In this document: in pieces, positions 1-12,406 of the stretch | Position numbering within the stretch: position 1 is the stretch's first letter | Layout of the letters: the number at the start of each line of letters is the position of its first letter | Assembly (NCBI RefSeq): GCF_018294505.1 | Contig: NC_057809.1 | Span: 415,618,959 to 415,682,958, forward strand | Direction: 5' to 3' | DNA from: Triticum aestivum | Taxonomy: Eukaryota > Streptophyta > Magnoliopsida > Poales > Poaceae | Length of the DNA: 64,000 bases | Translations under genes and position numbers: made by a program | The notes under the pieces: model-generated | Told to the model about the DNA's origin: nothing | Seen by the model: the letters and a program-made list of their open reading frames with translations, nothing else | The model's database searches: none

Positions 1-2560
1 GACATGATAGTCAAATTGTGGACCTGCAGCAATGGAGGAACCAGAATGGGCCATCAGACCATAACAAGCTGACCACGATCAAATGCCAGCTCAACAGTAT
101 GAGGTCTTGGAGGGGGTACATGAGCATTGGCATTATCGTTGACATGGGCTGCAAGTGGCACAATAGCTTCAGGAGGAATGATTATGTCTGGTGCAGCATT
201 GGCTTCAGGGGCCACATTGGCTTCAGGTATGATGACATCAGTGTCGTCAGCAGTGTTGTTGGTGGTGGTGACGTTAGCTTCAGGCGCCACATTAGCTTCA
301 GCCATGACAATGTCATTGGCTTCAGTGTTGATGTTGGTGGCCATCTCAGTATTGGTAACCTCCACTTCAGGAGTTGGAGGGTCGGACACATTCTCCTTGA
401 GAACAACTTCAGGAATGATTGGTGGTGTAGCAATTCTTTCTTCATCACGTGGTGCTTCTTCTTCATCGGCTGATGCAGCCGGAATATCTTCAGCCGTTTT
501 GGCTTCAGACTTAGAGGCGTTCACAGTTGGAGTGGCTTCTGCAAACACTTGACGTGCAACATATTGGTGATGCACTTCTCCTTCTGGAACACTCGGAAGA
601 GTGACTTGGGGCCTTGGTCCTTTGCGAAGCCTGCGTAATGCCAGCAACGCCTGTGGAGATGGAGTTGGCTGGGCCTCAAAGTCATTGTCATCTTGCACTG
701 GTGAGGTGACTTGTGGTTGGGGAGAACTTGGGGTGTCTTGTTGTGGGTGATCAGCCCACGATGCATCCTGAGCAGTTGGCGTCAGAGGACGACCAATGTT
801 GGTGAGCTCGCTGTGCGTGAGCACAGGCGATGATACCAAATTGTGCTCGATCTGAGGAAGGACTTCATCATCTTCAACATTGTCGTGAGGACCAATGTCT
901 TTAGCTGCGGTGGGGTCAACAGCTGGATTGTCTTCAGCTTCAGGAGCCTCTGTGGAAGCAGGCTCATGAACTATCAACTAGCGCTCTCGATGTTCAGACG
1001 CAGGACAAGCAACAGAAATTGGCTCGACAAGAAGGGGCTCTGTGGGAGCAGCCCGGTCTCTCTTCTTTGTTTTCCTTTTCTTGGTTGGAGGAGCATCATC
1101 AGTGGTCGCTTTGGTCTTGCGCTTTCTGGCTTCGGCTTCAGCTACTCTAGTTTTCTTGAATTCTGAAGCCATTGTGGGGACCTTAGGCTTCGAGCCTGTC
1201 ATACTGGCTGGGAAGACAATGCGAGGTTCTTCCTTCCTTGATGCTTCTAGTTCTGCCACATCTGGCTTCTTCTTCTTCTTGGCAGCCATTCTGGGGTCGA
1301 TGCCTGGTCGCCCCAAGGCCTTGTGCTTTTCAGCTTCATTGTAGCCTTGAACACATTTGGCAGCAAGATTCTTCATGCGCTCACGAGAACCTTTTTCTTC
1401 TTCTCATTTCTTGTGGAATGCCTCCTTGAGCTCATGCATCATGACCTTGAAGTTTTGAATGTCTTCAACATTGAGCTTGGCCATGTGCTTCTTGAACTGA
1501 GCCTTTTCATAATCGATCTTATGCTTCAGCTCAACAATTTTCTGAGCTAGAGCCAGCTCAGGAGCAATGGCTCCGTGGAAGGCAATGCTGAGGCCAATAG
1601 GAAGGTGAAGATCATCAAAGCTGACATCTGGGCTGTCAAACCACTCATCAATAAACTTGTTTGAGATTTCCACATCAAAGAGAGGAAGATCATTGAAGAT
1701 TTCCGCCTCTTTCTTGCTCTTGATCAACTGCTCAAGAGCGTCATCACCAAGATCGTCGACGCTGGACAGATCAATGGCGTCATACTCGTTTCTCATAACA
1801 GCAGCAGGGGTCAGTGCTTGACTAGTGGGTTGCATGGGCTTTTTCAACTTGGCAGACTTGGAGATGCGTGAGAGATCTTCAGACTGCACACTGGCTTGAG
1901 GAGGTGCAGTGGCCAGAGGCTTCGCCCGTGATACCTTTGGTGCAGATGAGGGCTTTGAAGCCTTTGGTACTGAAGAGGGCTTTGAAGCCTTGGGTTTCAT
2001 TTGCTTCACATGCTTCAGTGGTGCAGGCGCTTCGTCAGAATCAGCGTCGTCTGTAGGTTGATCCACGTCTGCTCCTTGAACCCTTATGTGAGTGATAAGA
2101 CCTTCTAAGTTGTAGAAGGGCCCAACAAGATTGGGTTCAGCTTCTCGTGTGCCATCGGCACGTGGCGTAGAGGGGCCTGGGTTAAAGTCTAATCCCAAGG
2201 ACTTCTTGTTTTCCTTGGCTGAGTTCTTTGCAAACTGAAAGTTGCGCTTCCACGAATCGTGCAGGGGTAGAAGCCTTGAGCAATAGCTTCGGACTTCGAC
2301 TTGGGCTGAAGACCTTTGTATATTATATCTCCCTAGGGGCCCTTGATTGCACTCTTCTCAGCATATTCGTCGGTGACGAATCTGTACTTGAACCATTCCT
2401 CTGCCCAATGTCTTCGAATCCATTGGATTCAGTTCTTGCGTTCTCCATAGGTCTCTTCTGGATCTGACTTGTATAGTTCATAGAGATCTGGTGGCAGGTC
2501 CTTAGCAGTGTTTCCATGGCACTGTCTGCCGCCCTTCCTGACTGATTTTTCTGTTGCCAT
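1..2560 (-). pseudogene. Extra ORF (post-pol, SIRE-type ORF2), broken copy
   Basis: The reading frame starts at an ATG at 2560 (MATEKSVRK) and is homologous to the plus-strand ORF at 20462-24579. The protein is hydrophilic and rich in Glu, Ala, Pro and Lys, with repeated APEAN-like units near 200-330 and no domain I recognise. SIRE-type elements often carry an ORF here that has been called envelope-like; nothing seen here proves that. Relative to the plus copy, this copy has a CGA to TGA stop at 2429-2431 and a 61-bp deletion near 2255. A single frame then runs from 2198 to 54 with stops at 1404-1406 (TGA), 978-980 (TAG) and 54-56 (TGA). It continues off the left edge and is clearly non-functional. 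Confidence 0.75.
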
Positions 2561-3940
2561 GAAGTTTAGACTGAAAGGCTTTAACTCTATCAAAGTCTTC
2601 CGTCTACTAGTCAGACAAGAACTGGCTTCAGGAGAATTTATATGATGATGTAAGAACTCTGCAAATGAATGCAGACTATGAGAACCAGGGGATTCTCCCA
2701 CGGACATGTACCTGTGACAGCATTAAAGGTGCGAGGGAAGGGGAAGATGTCATATGCATTCTCAGAAGATTTTGAAGATAAATCAGTTTAGAAGACATTG
2801 ACCTCATAGTTCGAAGACATTCACTCATATGTAGAGAGTTGGTTCCAGATTTGTACGAATCCACGAATAAGCACAAGTGAGGAATCTAACTACTTTGTGA
2901 AGCATAAGTGAACATACTAGGCATGCTATGAGATGCAGAATGAGATAGATCCAACTTGTGGGAACAGAAACCACTTGTGGTTGAAAAGGATGAATCTATC
3001 GGATCAAAACGATTGAGTGATGAGACCTTCTAAGTTGTAGAAGGGCCCAACAAGATTGGGTTCAGCTTCTCGTGTGCCATCGGCACGTGGCGCAGAGGGG
3101 CCTGGGTTAAAGTCTAATCCCAAGGACTTCTTGTTTTCCTTGGCTGAGTTCTTTGCAAACTGAAAGTTGCGCTTCCACGAATCGTGCAGGGGTAGAAGCC
3201 TTGAGCAATAGCTTCGGACTTCGACTTGGGCTGAAGACCTTTGTATATTATATCTCCCTAGGGGCCCTTGATTGCACTCTTCTCAGCATATTCGTTGGTG
3301 ACGAATCTGTACTTGAACCATTCCTCTGCCCAATGTCTTCGAATCCATTGGATTCAGTTCTTGCGTTCTCCATAGGTCTCTTCTGGATCTGACTTGTATA
3401 GTTCATAGAGATCTGGTGGCAGGTCCTTAGCAGTGTTTCCATGGCACTGTCTGCCGCCCTTCCTGACTGATTTTTCTGTTGCCATGAAGTTTAGACTGAA
3501 AGGCTTCAACTCTATCAAAGTCTTCCGTCTACTGGTCAGACAAGAACTGGCTTCAGGAGAATTTATATGATGATGTAAGAACTCTGCAAATGAATGCAGA
3601 CTATGAGAACCAGGGGATTCTCCCACGGACATGTACCTGTGACAGCATTAAAGGTGCGAGGGAAGGGGAAGATGTCATATGCATTCTCAGAAGATTTTGA
3701 AGATAAATCAGTTTAGAAGACATTGACCTCATAGTTCGAAGACATTCACTCATATGTAGAGAGTTGGTTCCAGATTTGTACGAATCCACGAATAAGCACA
3801 AGTGAGGAATCTAACTGCTTTGTGAAGCATAAGTGAACATACTAGGCATGCTATGAGATGCAGAATGAGATAGATCCAACTTGTGGGAACAGAAACCACT
3901 TGTGGTTGAAAAGGATGAATCTATCGGATCAAAACGACTG
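2091..3940 (-). repeat. 925-bp perfect-register tandem duplication inside the Maximus-like element
   Basis: Unit 1 is 2091-3015 and unit 2 is 3016-3940. By eye they differ at only seven positions, all transitions, with no indels. The plus-strand copy of the same region (about 20020-20950) is single, so the duplication is specific to this element. It covers the start of the extra ORF and part of its leader. The unit ends share only a short TG at the junction, consistent with illegitimate recombination or template switching. Confidence 0.95.
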
Positions 3941-4206
3941 TAAAAGGAGGTTTTATTTACCACATGAGGAACTGCTAGACGGAGTGGGAGAGGAGGCCGA
4001 GAAGTTCGATCTTCCGTGCCCTAACTTGACGACGGAGGACACCTACAGCGACGGTGGAGAAGACGATGTCCGCGGCTGGCGTGAGGACGGCGTCGGTGAG
4101 GTCGCGGCAGCTAAGCGCTTCGTCACCGGCATCGTCGAGGGCTAGCGGTGGCGCTAGGGTTTTGTGCGAGAGTGGAAGAAGAGATAATGACTGGGGTGAG
4201 GCGTGT

Positions 4207-4213
4207 ATTTATA
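4207..4213 (-). promoter_or_regulatory. TATA box upstream of extra ORF (minus copy)
   Basis: TATAAAT on the minus strand, followed by a leader that includes the plant-like CAAAACCCTAGCG stretch. The same arrangement is conserved at 19735-19741 in the plus-strand copy. It lies about 0.7 kb upstream of the nearer ORF start (3485) and may be an internal promoter for the extra ORF. Function is inferred. Confidence 0.45.
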
Positions 4214-4941
4214 GAGACAGGGACGACACAACGTTATTACGCAGGTGCCCCTGGCGGTTCACATCTGAAGGACACATGGCGATCATGCAACATATTGGAG
4301 GTTGTTCCATGTTCCCACACACGCCTGGATTGTCGGGTGGTCGTTCCCGCTTCTCCGGGTTTCAGGCAAAAGGATTGAGCATTTAAAAATGGATTTAATG
4401 TTTGTCTCTGTATCTCCTGCTGACAAGGACACAGCGAAGACATTCGACAGTTTCAATGGAATGCATATGATTTGGATAGATAGACTTGAGACAGGAGCAT
4501 AGAAAGGTTAGGGTCCGATCACATTCACTTAGTTCAAAAGATTCAACGTGAAGACATAGCTATAAGTGAATGCTGTAGAGGACATAAACCAAATCAGTAC
4601 ATTGAAGATAAACATGAGGCCATGTTAACATTAAAGACAAACAAAATGCGAAGACTTTGCAAATGTAACGTCATGAGAAAAACACTTCTAAGGGAAGAAT
4701 TTGGTGGTGGCGTTACCCACTGTATAGGAAGTATTAGACCCAGACACGGCGCACAATTATCGTGGCGCTCCGAAGTCAAATTCCACGTTAATGTATTCAC
4801 ACTCAGAATGTAAGTCTTCATTGTTTGAAGATATACTTTACTTCGTGTGTTGCACATCTAAGTCATCAACATGCATAAGTGTTAGGATGTGTGCCTGATC
4901 ACAGGACATTTGAGGATTCCAAGATATTTAACTCACACTGT

Positions 4942-6473
4942 TGATAACCCACAAGTATAGGGGATCGCAACAGTTTTCGATAAGTAAGAGTGTCGAACCC
5001 AACAAGGAGCTAAAGGTAGAACAAATATTCCCTCAAGTTCTATCGACCACCAATACAACTCTACGCATGCTTGACGTTCGCTTTACCTAGAACAAGTATG
5101 AAACTAGAAGTACTTTGTAGGTGTTGTTGGATAGGTTTGCAAGATAATAAAGAGTACGTAAATAAAAAGTAGGGGCTGTTTAGATAAAGAAACAATAAAG
5201 TAAATATAGCGAGTGTGGAAAAGTGGTGGTAGGAGTTGCGAAATTGCCCCTAAGCAATTGACTACTTTACTAGACCAATAGCAAGTATTATGTGGGAGAG
5301 GCCACTGCTAGCATGTCATCCCTGACTTGGAATTCTATGCACTTATGATTGGAACTATTAGCAAGCATCCACAACTACTAATGTTCATTAGGTAAATCCC
5401 AACCATAGCATTAAGATATATTGGTCCCCCTTCAATCCCGTATGCATTAATTTCTATGCTAGGTTGAAGCTTCTGTCACTCTTGCCCTCCAATACATAGT
5501 CCTATCAACATACAACTAACCCTAGGGTGTGATCCACGCGCGCAATCATATGATGGGCACCGAAGGACAGCAACATAACCACAAGCAAATTAAATCAATC
5601 ATAGCAATTCATCAACCACCGATAGGACAACAAAAATCTACTCAGACATCATAGGATGGCAACACATCATTGGATAATAATATGAAGCATAAAGCACCAT
5701 GTTCAAGTAGAGGGTACAGCGGGTTGTGGGACAGTGGACCACTGTAGATAGAGGGGGGAAGGTGATGGAGATGTTGGTGAAGATGGCGGAGGTGTTGGTA
5801 TAGATCGCGGTGATGATGATGGCCCCCGGCGGCGTTCCGGCGCCACCGAAAGCGAGGGGGAGAGAGCCCCCCTCCTCCTTCTTCTTCCTTGAGCTTCTCC
5901 CTAGATGGGAGAAGGGTTTCCCCTCTGGTGCATGGCCTTCATGGCACGGGAGGGGCGAGAGCCCCTCCGAGATTGGATCTGTCTCTCTGTCTCTCTCTGT
6001 TTCCGCGTTCTGTTCTGGCTCTGTTTCACCGTTTCGTATATATATGGAGATCCATAACTCCGATTGGCCTGAAACCTTCACCGTGATTTTTTTTCTTCCG
6101 AATATTAGCTTTATTGCGGCAAAAGACGAGCGTCAACCGCCTTACGGTGGGCTCACGAGGGTAGGGGCGCGCCCTAAGGGGGGGGGGGCGCCCCCTGCCT
6201 CGTGACCACCTCGGGCACTGGTTCGCGTTGATTTTCTTTCCGAATTTTCCATATTTCCAAAAATAAGCTCCGTCCGTTTTTATCCCGTTTGGACTCCGTT
6301 TGATATGGATATTCTGCGAAACCAAAAACATGCAACAGACAGGAACTGACACTGGGCACTGGATCAATATGTTAGTCCCAAAAATAATATAAAAATTTGC
6401 CAAAAAGTATATGAAAGTTGAATAATATTGGCATGGAACAATCAAAAATTATAGATACAATGGAGACGTCTCA
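4942..6473 (-). repeat. 3' LTR of nested Athila-like element
   Basis: Begins TGATAACCCACAAG and ends GAGACGTCTCA on the plus strand. It matches 10905-12406 along its length with scattered substitutions and small indels. A TATATATA tract at 6037-6044, read on the minus strand, may be the LTR promoter. ORFs inside it are incidental. Confidence 0.92.
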
Positions 6474-9461
6474 GCATCCCCAAGCTTAATTCCTGCTCGT
6501 CCTCGAGTAGGTAAATGATAAAAAAGATAATTTTTGATGTGGAATGCTACCTAGCATAATCTTGATCACATATCTAATCATGGCATGAATATTAAGACAT
6601 GAGTGATTCAAAGCAATAGTCTATCATTTGACATAAAACAATAATACTTCAAGCCTACTAATAAAGAAATCATGTCTTTTCAAAATAACATGGCCAAAGA
6701 AAGTTATCCCTACAAAATCATATAGTCTGGCTATGCTCCATCTTCACCACACAAAATACTCACATCATGCACAACCCCGATGACAAGCCAAGCAATTGTT
6801 TCATACTTTTGACGTTCTCAAACCTTTTCAACTTTCACGCAATACATGAGCGTGAGCCATGGACATAGCACTATAGGTGGAATAGAATATGATGGTGGAG
6901 AAGACAAAAAGGAGAAGATAGTCTCACATCAACTAGGCGTATCAACGGGCTATGGAGATGCCCATTAATAGATATCAATGTGAGGAGTAGGGATTGCCAT
7001 GCAACGGATGCACTAAGAACTATAAGTGTATGAAAGCTCAAACTAGAAACTAAGTGGGTGTGCATCCAACTTGCTTGCTCATGAAGACCTCGGGCGTTTG
7101 TGGAAGCCCATCATCGGAATATACAAGCCAAGTTCTATAATGAAAATTCCCACGAGTATATGAAAGTGAAAGCATAGGATACTCACTCTATAAAGAACAT
7201 GGTGCTACTCTGAAGCACAAGTGTGGTAAAAGGATAGTAACATTGCCCCTTCTCTCTTTTTCTCTCATTTTTTGTTTATTTTCTCTTTTTTGGTGGGATT
7301 CTTTGGCCTCTTTTTTATTTGGGCTTCTTTGGCCTCTTTTATTTTTTTGTAAAGTCCGGAGTCTCATCCCGAATCTATGGGGGAATCATAGTCTCCATCA
7401 TCCTTTCCTCACTGGGGCAATGCTCTAATAATGATGATCATCACATTTTTATTTGCTTACAACTCAATATTACAACTCGATATCTAGAACAAAGATATGA
7501 CTCTATATGAATGCCTCCGGCGGTGTAGCGGGCTGTGCAATGATCTAGTGTAGCAATGACATCAAAAAATGGACAAACCATGAAAACATCATGCTAGCTA
7601 TCATACGATCATGCAAAGCAATATGACAATGATGCTCAAGTCATGTATATGATGATGGAAGTTGCATGGCAATATATCTCGGAATGGCTATGGAAATGCC
7701 ATGATAGGTAGGTATGGTGGCTGTTTTGAGGAAGGAATATGGTGGGTTTATGGTACCGGCAAAAGTTGCGCGGTACTAGAGAGGCTAGCAATGGTGGAAG
7801 GGTGAGAGTGCGTATAATCCATGGACTCAACATTAGTCACAAAGAACTCACATACTTATTGCAAAAATCTATTAGTCATTGAAACAAAGTACTACGCGCA
7901 TGCTCCTAGGGGGATAGATTGGTAGGAAAAGACCATCACTCGTCCCCGACCGCCACTCATAAGGAAGACAATCAATAAATAAATCATGCTCCGACTTCGT
8001 TACATAATGGTTCACCATATGTGCATGCTACGGGAATCACAAACCTCAACACAAGTATTTCTCAATTTCACAATTACTCGACTAGCATGACTCTAATATC
8101 ACCATCTTTATATTGCAAAACTATTGCAAGGAATCAAACATATCATATTCAGCGATCTACAAGTTTATGTAGGATTTTATGACTAACCATGTGAATGACC
8201 AGTTCCCGTCATCTCTCTAAATAGATATAAGTGAAGCATGAGAGTTTAATTCTTTCTAAAAAAGATATGCCCACGCTCTAACAAATATAAGTGAAGCAAA
8301 AGAGTATCCTACAAATGGCGATTGTCTAAGTGAAGAGAAACAGGCAATCCAAACTTCAAATGATATAAGTGAAGCACATGAAGCATTCTATAAAGCCATA
8401 CTCAAAAGATATAAGTGAAGTGCAATGAGCATTCTATAAATCAACCAAGGACTATCTCATACCAGCATGGTGTATAAAAAGAAAAAGAAAAACCTAAATG
8501 CAAAAGACGCTCCAAGACTTGCACATATCGCATGAACGAAACGAATCCGAAAACATACCGATATTTGTTGAAGAAAGAGGGGATGCCTCCCCAGCATCCC
8601 CAAGCTTAGACACTTGAGTCTCCTTGAATATTTACTTGGGGTGCCTTGGGCATCCCCAAGCTTGAGCTCTTTCCTCTCTTCCTTCTTCTCACATCGAGAC
8701 CTTCTCAATCATCGAACACTTCATCCACACAAAACTTCAACAGAAAACTCGGTAAGATCCGTTAGTATAATAAAGCAAATCACTACTCTAAGTACTGTTG
8801 TAAACCAATTCATATTTTGTTTTTGCATTGTGTCTACTGTAAGATAACTTTTTCATGGCTTAATCCACTAATATAAATTGATAGTTTCATCAAAATAAGC
8901 AAACTATGCATCAAAAACAGAATCTGTCTAAAACAGAACAGTCTGTAATAATTTCAACATTCACCATACTTATGATACTTGAAAAATTCACCAAAATTAG
9001 GAAAAATAAACAATTTTTATAGGAAGACAGTGCAAAAAGAATCAGAACCATTTGACGTTCCAGCTAAAAATGTAAAATCGCGCACTACAGCCAAAGTTTC
9101 TGTCCTACACCGTACAAACCATCAAGCAAATGTAAACATCCTAAAGGCAAACCTTGGCACATTATTTTGTAATACAATGAAATTGTACAAGGGGATAATT
9201 ATTTTTGTTGAAAAGTTTCTGTAATCAAGATTCACAAAGTTGCCGTGAGCATGAACAAAGTTCAAGGAGCTCTCCCACTTCAATAGTGCTTGTCTTTCTC
9301 ACTTTCACTTTCCTTTTTGAAAAGTTTTGGGTTCCCCTCTTTATTTTTGTTGTTTTTAAACTATATGAAAGCAATCAACAGAAATAAATGACTCTCTAAA
9401 ACTTTCGGGTTGTCTCCCTGGCAGCGCTTTCTTTAAAGCCATTAAGCTAGGCATATAGTGC
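6474..9461 (-). other. Long 3' non-coding region of nested element, with polypurine tracts
   Basis: No convincing ORF. The minus-strand polypurine tract AAGCTTGGGGATGC abuts the 3' LTR (6474-6487) and recurs exactly at 8594-8607 and 8650-8663. A pyrimidine-rich tract lies at about 7235-7350. The whole stretch is homologous to 30633-33400 in the other Athila-like element, although the LTRs and ORFs of the two differ. Confidence 0.8.
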
Positions 9462-10780
9462 TCATGTAGTGAATCCACCCGGATCCCAAGGTATATCAAA
9501 GCCAATTTTAATTAACAATGATTTGTAATTTAGTAGTGAGCACAAAGCAACATATATCAAGCAATGACGAAGTCTAACTCTCTTCCTATGCATCGGCATG
9601 TCATAAAAGAACAATTCATGCACACCTAGTAAAGGCCAATGCATAGTATAAACAGTTTCTTGCAATTTTATCATGTTGGAAACATAGAGAGGTGGAGATA
9701 TAGTTCCTCTCTCATAATAATTGCAAGTAGGAGCAGCAAGCACATGCATATTATATCTATCAAAACGCAACCCATCAATGTAATCCTTAATAAGTGCAAA
9801 CTTCTCTGATATAGTATAATCGGGAGAATTCAAAAAGATAATAGGACTATCATGCATGGGTGCAATAGCAACAATTTCATGTTTAACATAAGGAACTATA
9901 GCAAGTTCATCTCCATAAGCATAATTCATATTGGCATCTTGGCCACAAGCATAGCAAGCATCTTCAAAAAGGGATATTTCAAGAGAATCAATGGAATCAT
10001 AACAGTCATCATAGCAATCATCCTTCGGTAAGCACGAAGGGGAATTAAACAATGTATGAGTTGAAGAGTTACTCTCATTAGAAGGTGGGCACAGGTGATC
10101 AATCCGCTCTTCCTCCTTTTGTTCTTCGCTCTCCTCCTCATCTTTTTCATCCAATGAGCTCACAGTTTCATCAATTTCTTCTTCCATAGACTCCTGCAAA
10201 ATATTAGTATCTTCTTGGACAGCGGAGTATTCCTCAATATATTGTTTAACATAGGTATTAGAAGCATAATTATCATAGCAATATTCAAGTATGGAAAATT
10301 TTCAGATTTGTGAAAAGTAGCATCATACTTTTCAATCAAAGAAGCAATTTCATAAGCACCCTTAAAAGCAACAAATTCTTCAATTTGTTGAACATCATAG
10401 TAATTGTAAACACCCTTAGCATACGAAGATACGATTCCATTATCACTAAACTCACATTGATAGGGAAGGTGTTTCTTAGGGTTTTCAGAACAACAAGTAA
10501 AATAATATATTTCACATAAATTCCAAGCATAGCAGTGCAAACGATGAATTTGACCCAATAGATTTTTCCCTTTTTCAGATATTCGGTGTCGCACATAACA
10601 AGCATGCTAATCTAAAGATTTTCCCTCAACTAAGCTAGTTGGGGTTTCAACACGAGCACATAGGGATCGAAGATGATCCAAGTAATAAGCTTCAGCAGTG
10701 TGATAGATTTTGAGTGGTTCTTCAACCATTGGTTTAGTAGGTACAACTAATTTTTTTGGTATTTTGCGTTTACTACCCAT
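9462..10780 (-). pseudogene. Orphan ORF of nested Athila-like element, broken
   Basis: Starts at ATG 10780 (MGSKRKIPKK), just inside the primer site. The frame is interrupted by a TAG at 10607-10609 and a frameshift near 10285, then continues to 9462. About 435 codons in all. The N-terminus is basic; the middle (about 10100-10195) is strongly acidic, rich in Glu and Asp; the C-terminal part has Cys and Tyr but no regular zinc-knuckle spacing. It does not look like gag, protease, RT, RNase H or integrase. I have seen similar proteins predicted widely in wheat annotations but know no function. It is the only coding trace in this element. Confidence 0.65.
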
Positions 10781-10875
10781 AACTAAAGATAGAAAACAAC
10801 TAAGAACAACAAATAAAAATTACTTAGTGATAGAGCAAACAAGCACACACGAGAATATTCACCCCACGCTATTGC

Positions 10876-10893
10876 TCCCCGGCAACGGCGCCA
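10876..10893 (-). other. tRNA primer-binding site of nested element
   Basis: TGGCGCCGTTGCCGGGGA on the minus strand, 11 bases inside the 5' LTR end at 10905. This is the usual plant Gypsy primer sequence and fixes the orientation as minus. Confidence 0.85.
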
Positions 10894-10904
10894 GAAAAAG
10901 GTCT

Positions 10905-12406
10905 TGATAACCCACAAGTATAGGGGATCGCAACAGTTTTCGATAAGTAAGAGTGTCGAACCCAACGAGGAGCTAAAGGTAGAACAAATATTCCCTCAAG
11001 TTCTATCAACCACCGATACAACTCTACGCACACTTGACGTTCGCTTTACCTAGAACACGTATGAAACTAGAAGTACTTTGTAGGTGTTGTTGGATAGGTT
11101 TGCAAGATAATAAAGAGTACGTAAATAAAAAGTAGGGGCTGTTTAGATAAAGAAACAATAAAGTAAATATAGCAAGTGTGGAAAAGTGGTGGTAGGAGTT
11201 GCGAAATTGCCCCTAAGCAATTGACTACTTTACTAGACCGGTAGCAAGTATTATGTGGGAGAGGCCACTGCTAGCATGTCATCCCTGACTTGGAATTCTA
11301 TGCACGTATGATTGGAACTATTAGCAAGCATCCGCAATTACTAATGTTCATTAAGGTAAAACCCAACCATAGCATTAAGATATATTGGTCCCCCTTCAAT
11401 CCCGTATGCGTCAATTTCTATGCTAGGTTGAAGCTTCTGTCACTCTTGCCCTCCAATACATAGTCCTATCAATATACAACTAACCCAATGGTGTGATCCA
11501 CGCGCGCAATCATATGATGGGCACCAAAGGATAGCAACATAACCACAAGCAAATTAAATCAATCATATCAATTCATCAACCACCGTTAGGACAATAAAAT
11601 CTACTCAGACATCATAGGATGGCAACACATCATTGGATAATAATATGAAGCATAAAGCACCATGTTCAAGTAGATGGTACAGCAGGTTCCGGGATAGTGG
11701 ACCGCCTTAGATAGAGGGGGGAAGGTGATGGAGATGTCGGTGAAGATGGCGGAGGTGTTGGTGTAGATCACGGTTATGATGATGGCCCCCGGCGGCGTTC
11801 CGACGCCACCGGAAGCGAGGGGGAGAGAGCCCCCCTTCCTTCTTCTTCTTCCTCGACCTTCTCCCTAGATGGGAGAAGGATTTTCCCTCTGGCCCATGGC
11901 CTCCATGGCACGGGAGGGGCGAGAGCCCCTCCGAGATTGGATCTGTCTCTCTCTGTTTCTGCGTTCTGTTCTGGCTCTGTTTCACCGTTTCGTATATATA
12001 TGGAGATCTGTAACTCCGATTGGCCTGAAACCTTCGCCGTGATTTTTTCCGAATATTAGCTTTCTTGCGGCAAAAGAAGAGCGTCAACTGCCTTACGGTG
12101 GGCTCACGAGGGTAGGGGGCGCGCCCTAAGGGGGGGCGCCCCCCTGCCTCATGACCACCTCGGGCACTGGTTCGCGTTGATTTTCCTTCCGAATTTTAAG
12201 CTCTGGCCGTTTTTATCCCGTTTGGACTCTGTTTGATATGGATATTCTGCGAAACCAAAAACATGCAACAGACATGAACTGGCACTAGGCACTGGATCAA
12301 TATGTTAATCCCAAAAATAATATAAAAATTCGCCAAAAAGTATATGAAAGTTGAATAATATTCGCATGGAACAATCAAAAATTATAGATACGACCGAGAT
12401 GTATCA
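10905..12406 (-). repeat. 5' LTR of nested Athila-like element
   Basis: Pairs with 4942-6473. It ends GAGATGTATCA on the plus strand and is next to the primer site at 10876-10893. TATATATA at about 11993-12000 matches the position in the other LTR. The Maximus RNase H frame reads a few residues into this LTR. Confidence 0.92.

Larger units (their letters stand above)
4942..12406 (-). mobile_element. Athila/Sabrina-like non-autonomous Gypsy element nested in Maximus
   Basis: Two similar LTRs (4942-6473 and 10905-12406, each TG...CA) bound about 4.4 kb of internal sequence. The primer site lies next to the right LTR, so the element reads on the minus strand. The only coding trace is a broken ORF at 9462-10780; no gag, protease, RT or integrase motif was found, so it must have depended on other elements. 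Flanks are ACTGT (4937-4941) and ACCAT (12407-12411). The host reading frame indicates ACCAT was the original target, so the left copy has two transitions. The family name is a tentative recollection of Triticeae Sabrina-type LTR starts. Confidence 0.85.

Noticed and set aside
18..552. Plus-strand frames of 151 and 141 codons, Ser/Gly/Ala rich
   Set aside because: Antisense shadows of the minus-strand extra ORF, whose homology to 20462-24579 shows the true frame.
5638..6445. Several frames over 100 codons on both strands
   Set aside because: They lie inside an LTR and are not conserved as frames in the matching LTR at 10905-12406.
7243..7510. Pyrimidine-rich Phe/Leu ORFs resembling membrane proteins
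   Set aside because: They are a composition effect of a C/T-rich tract that is shared, with indels, by the other Athila-like element (31410-31500).
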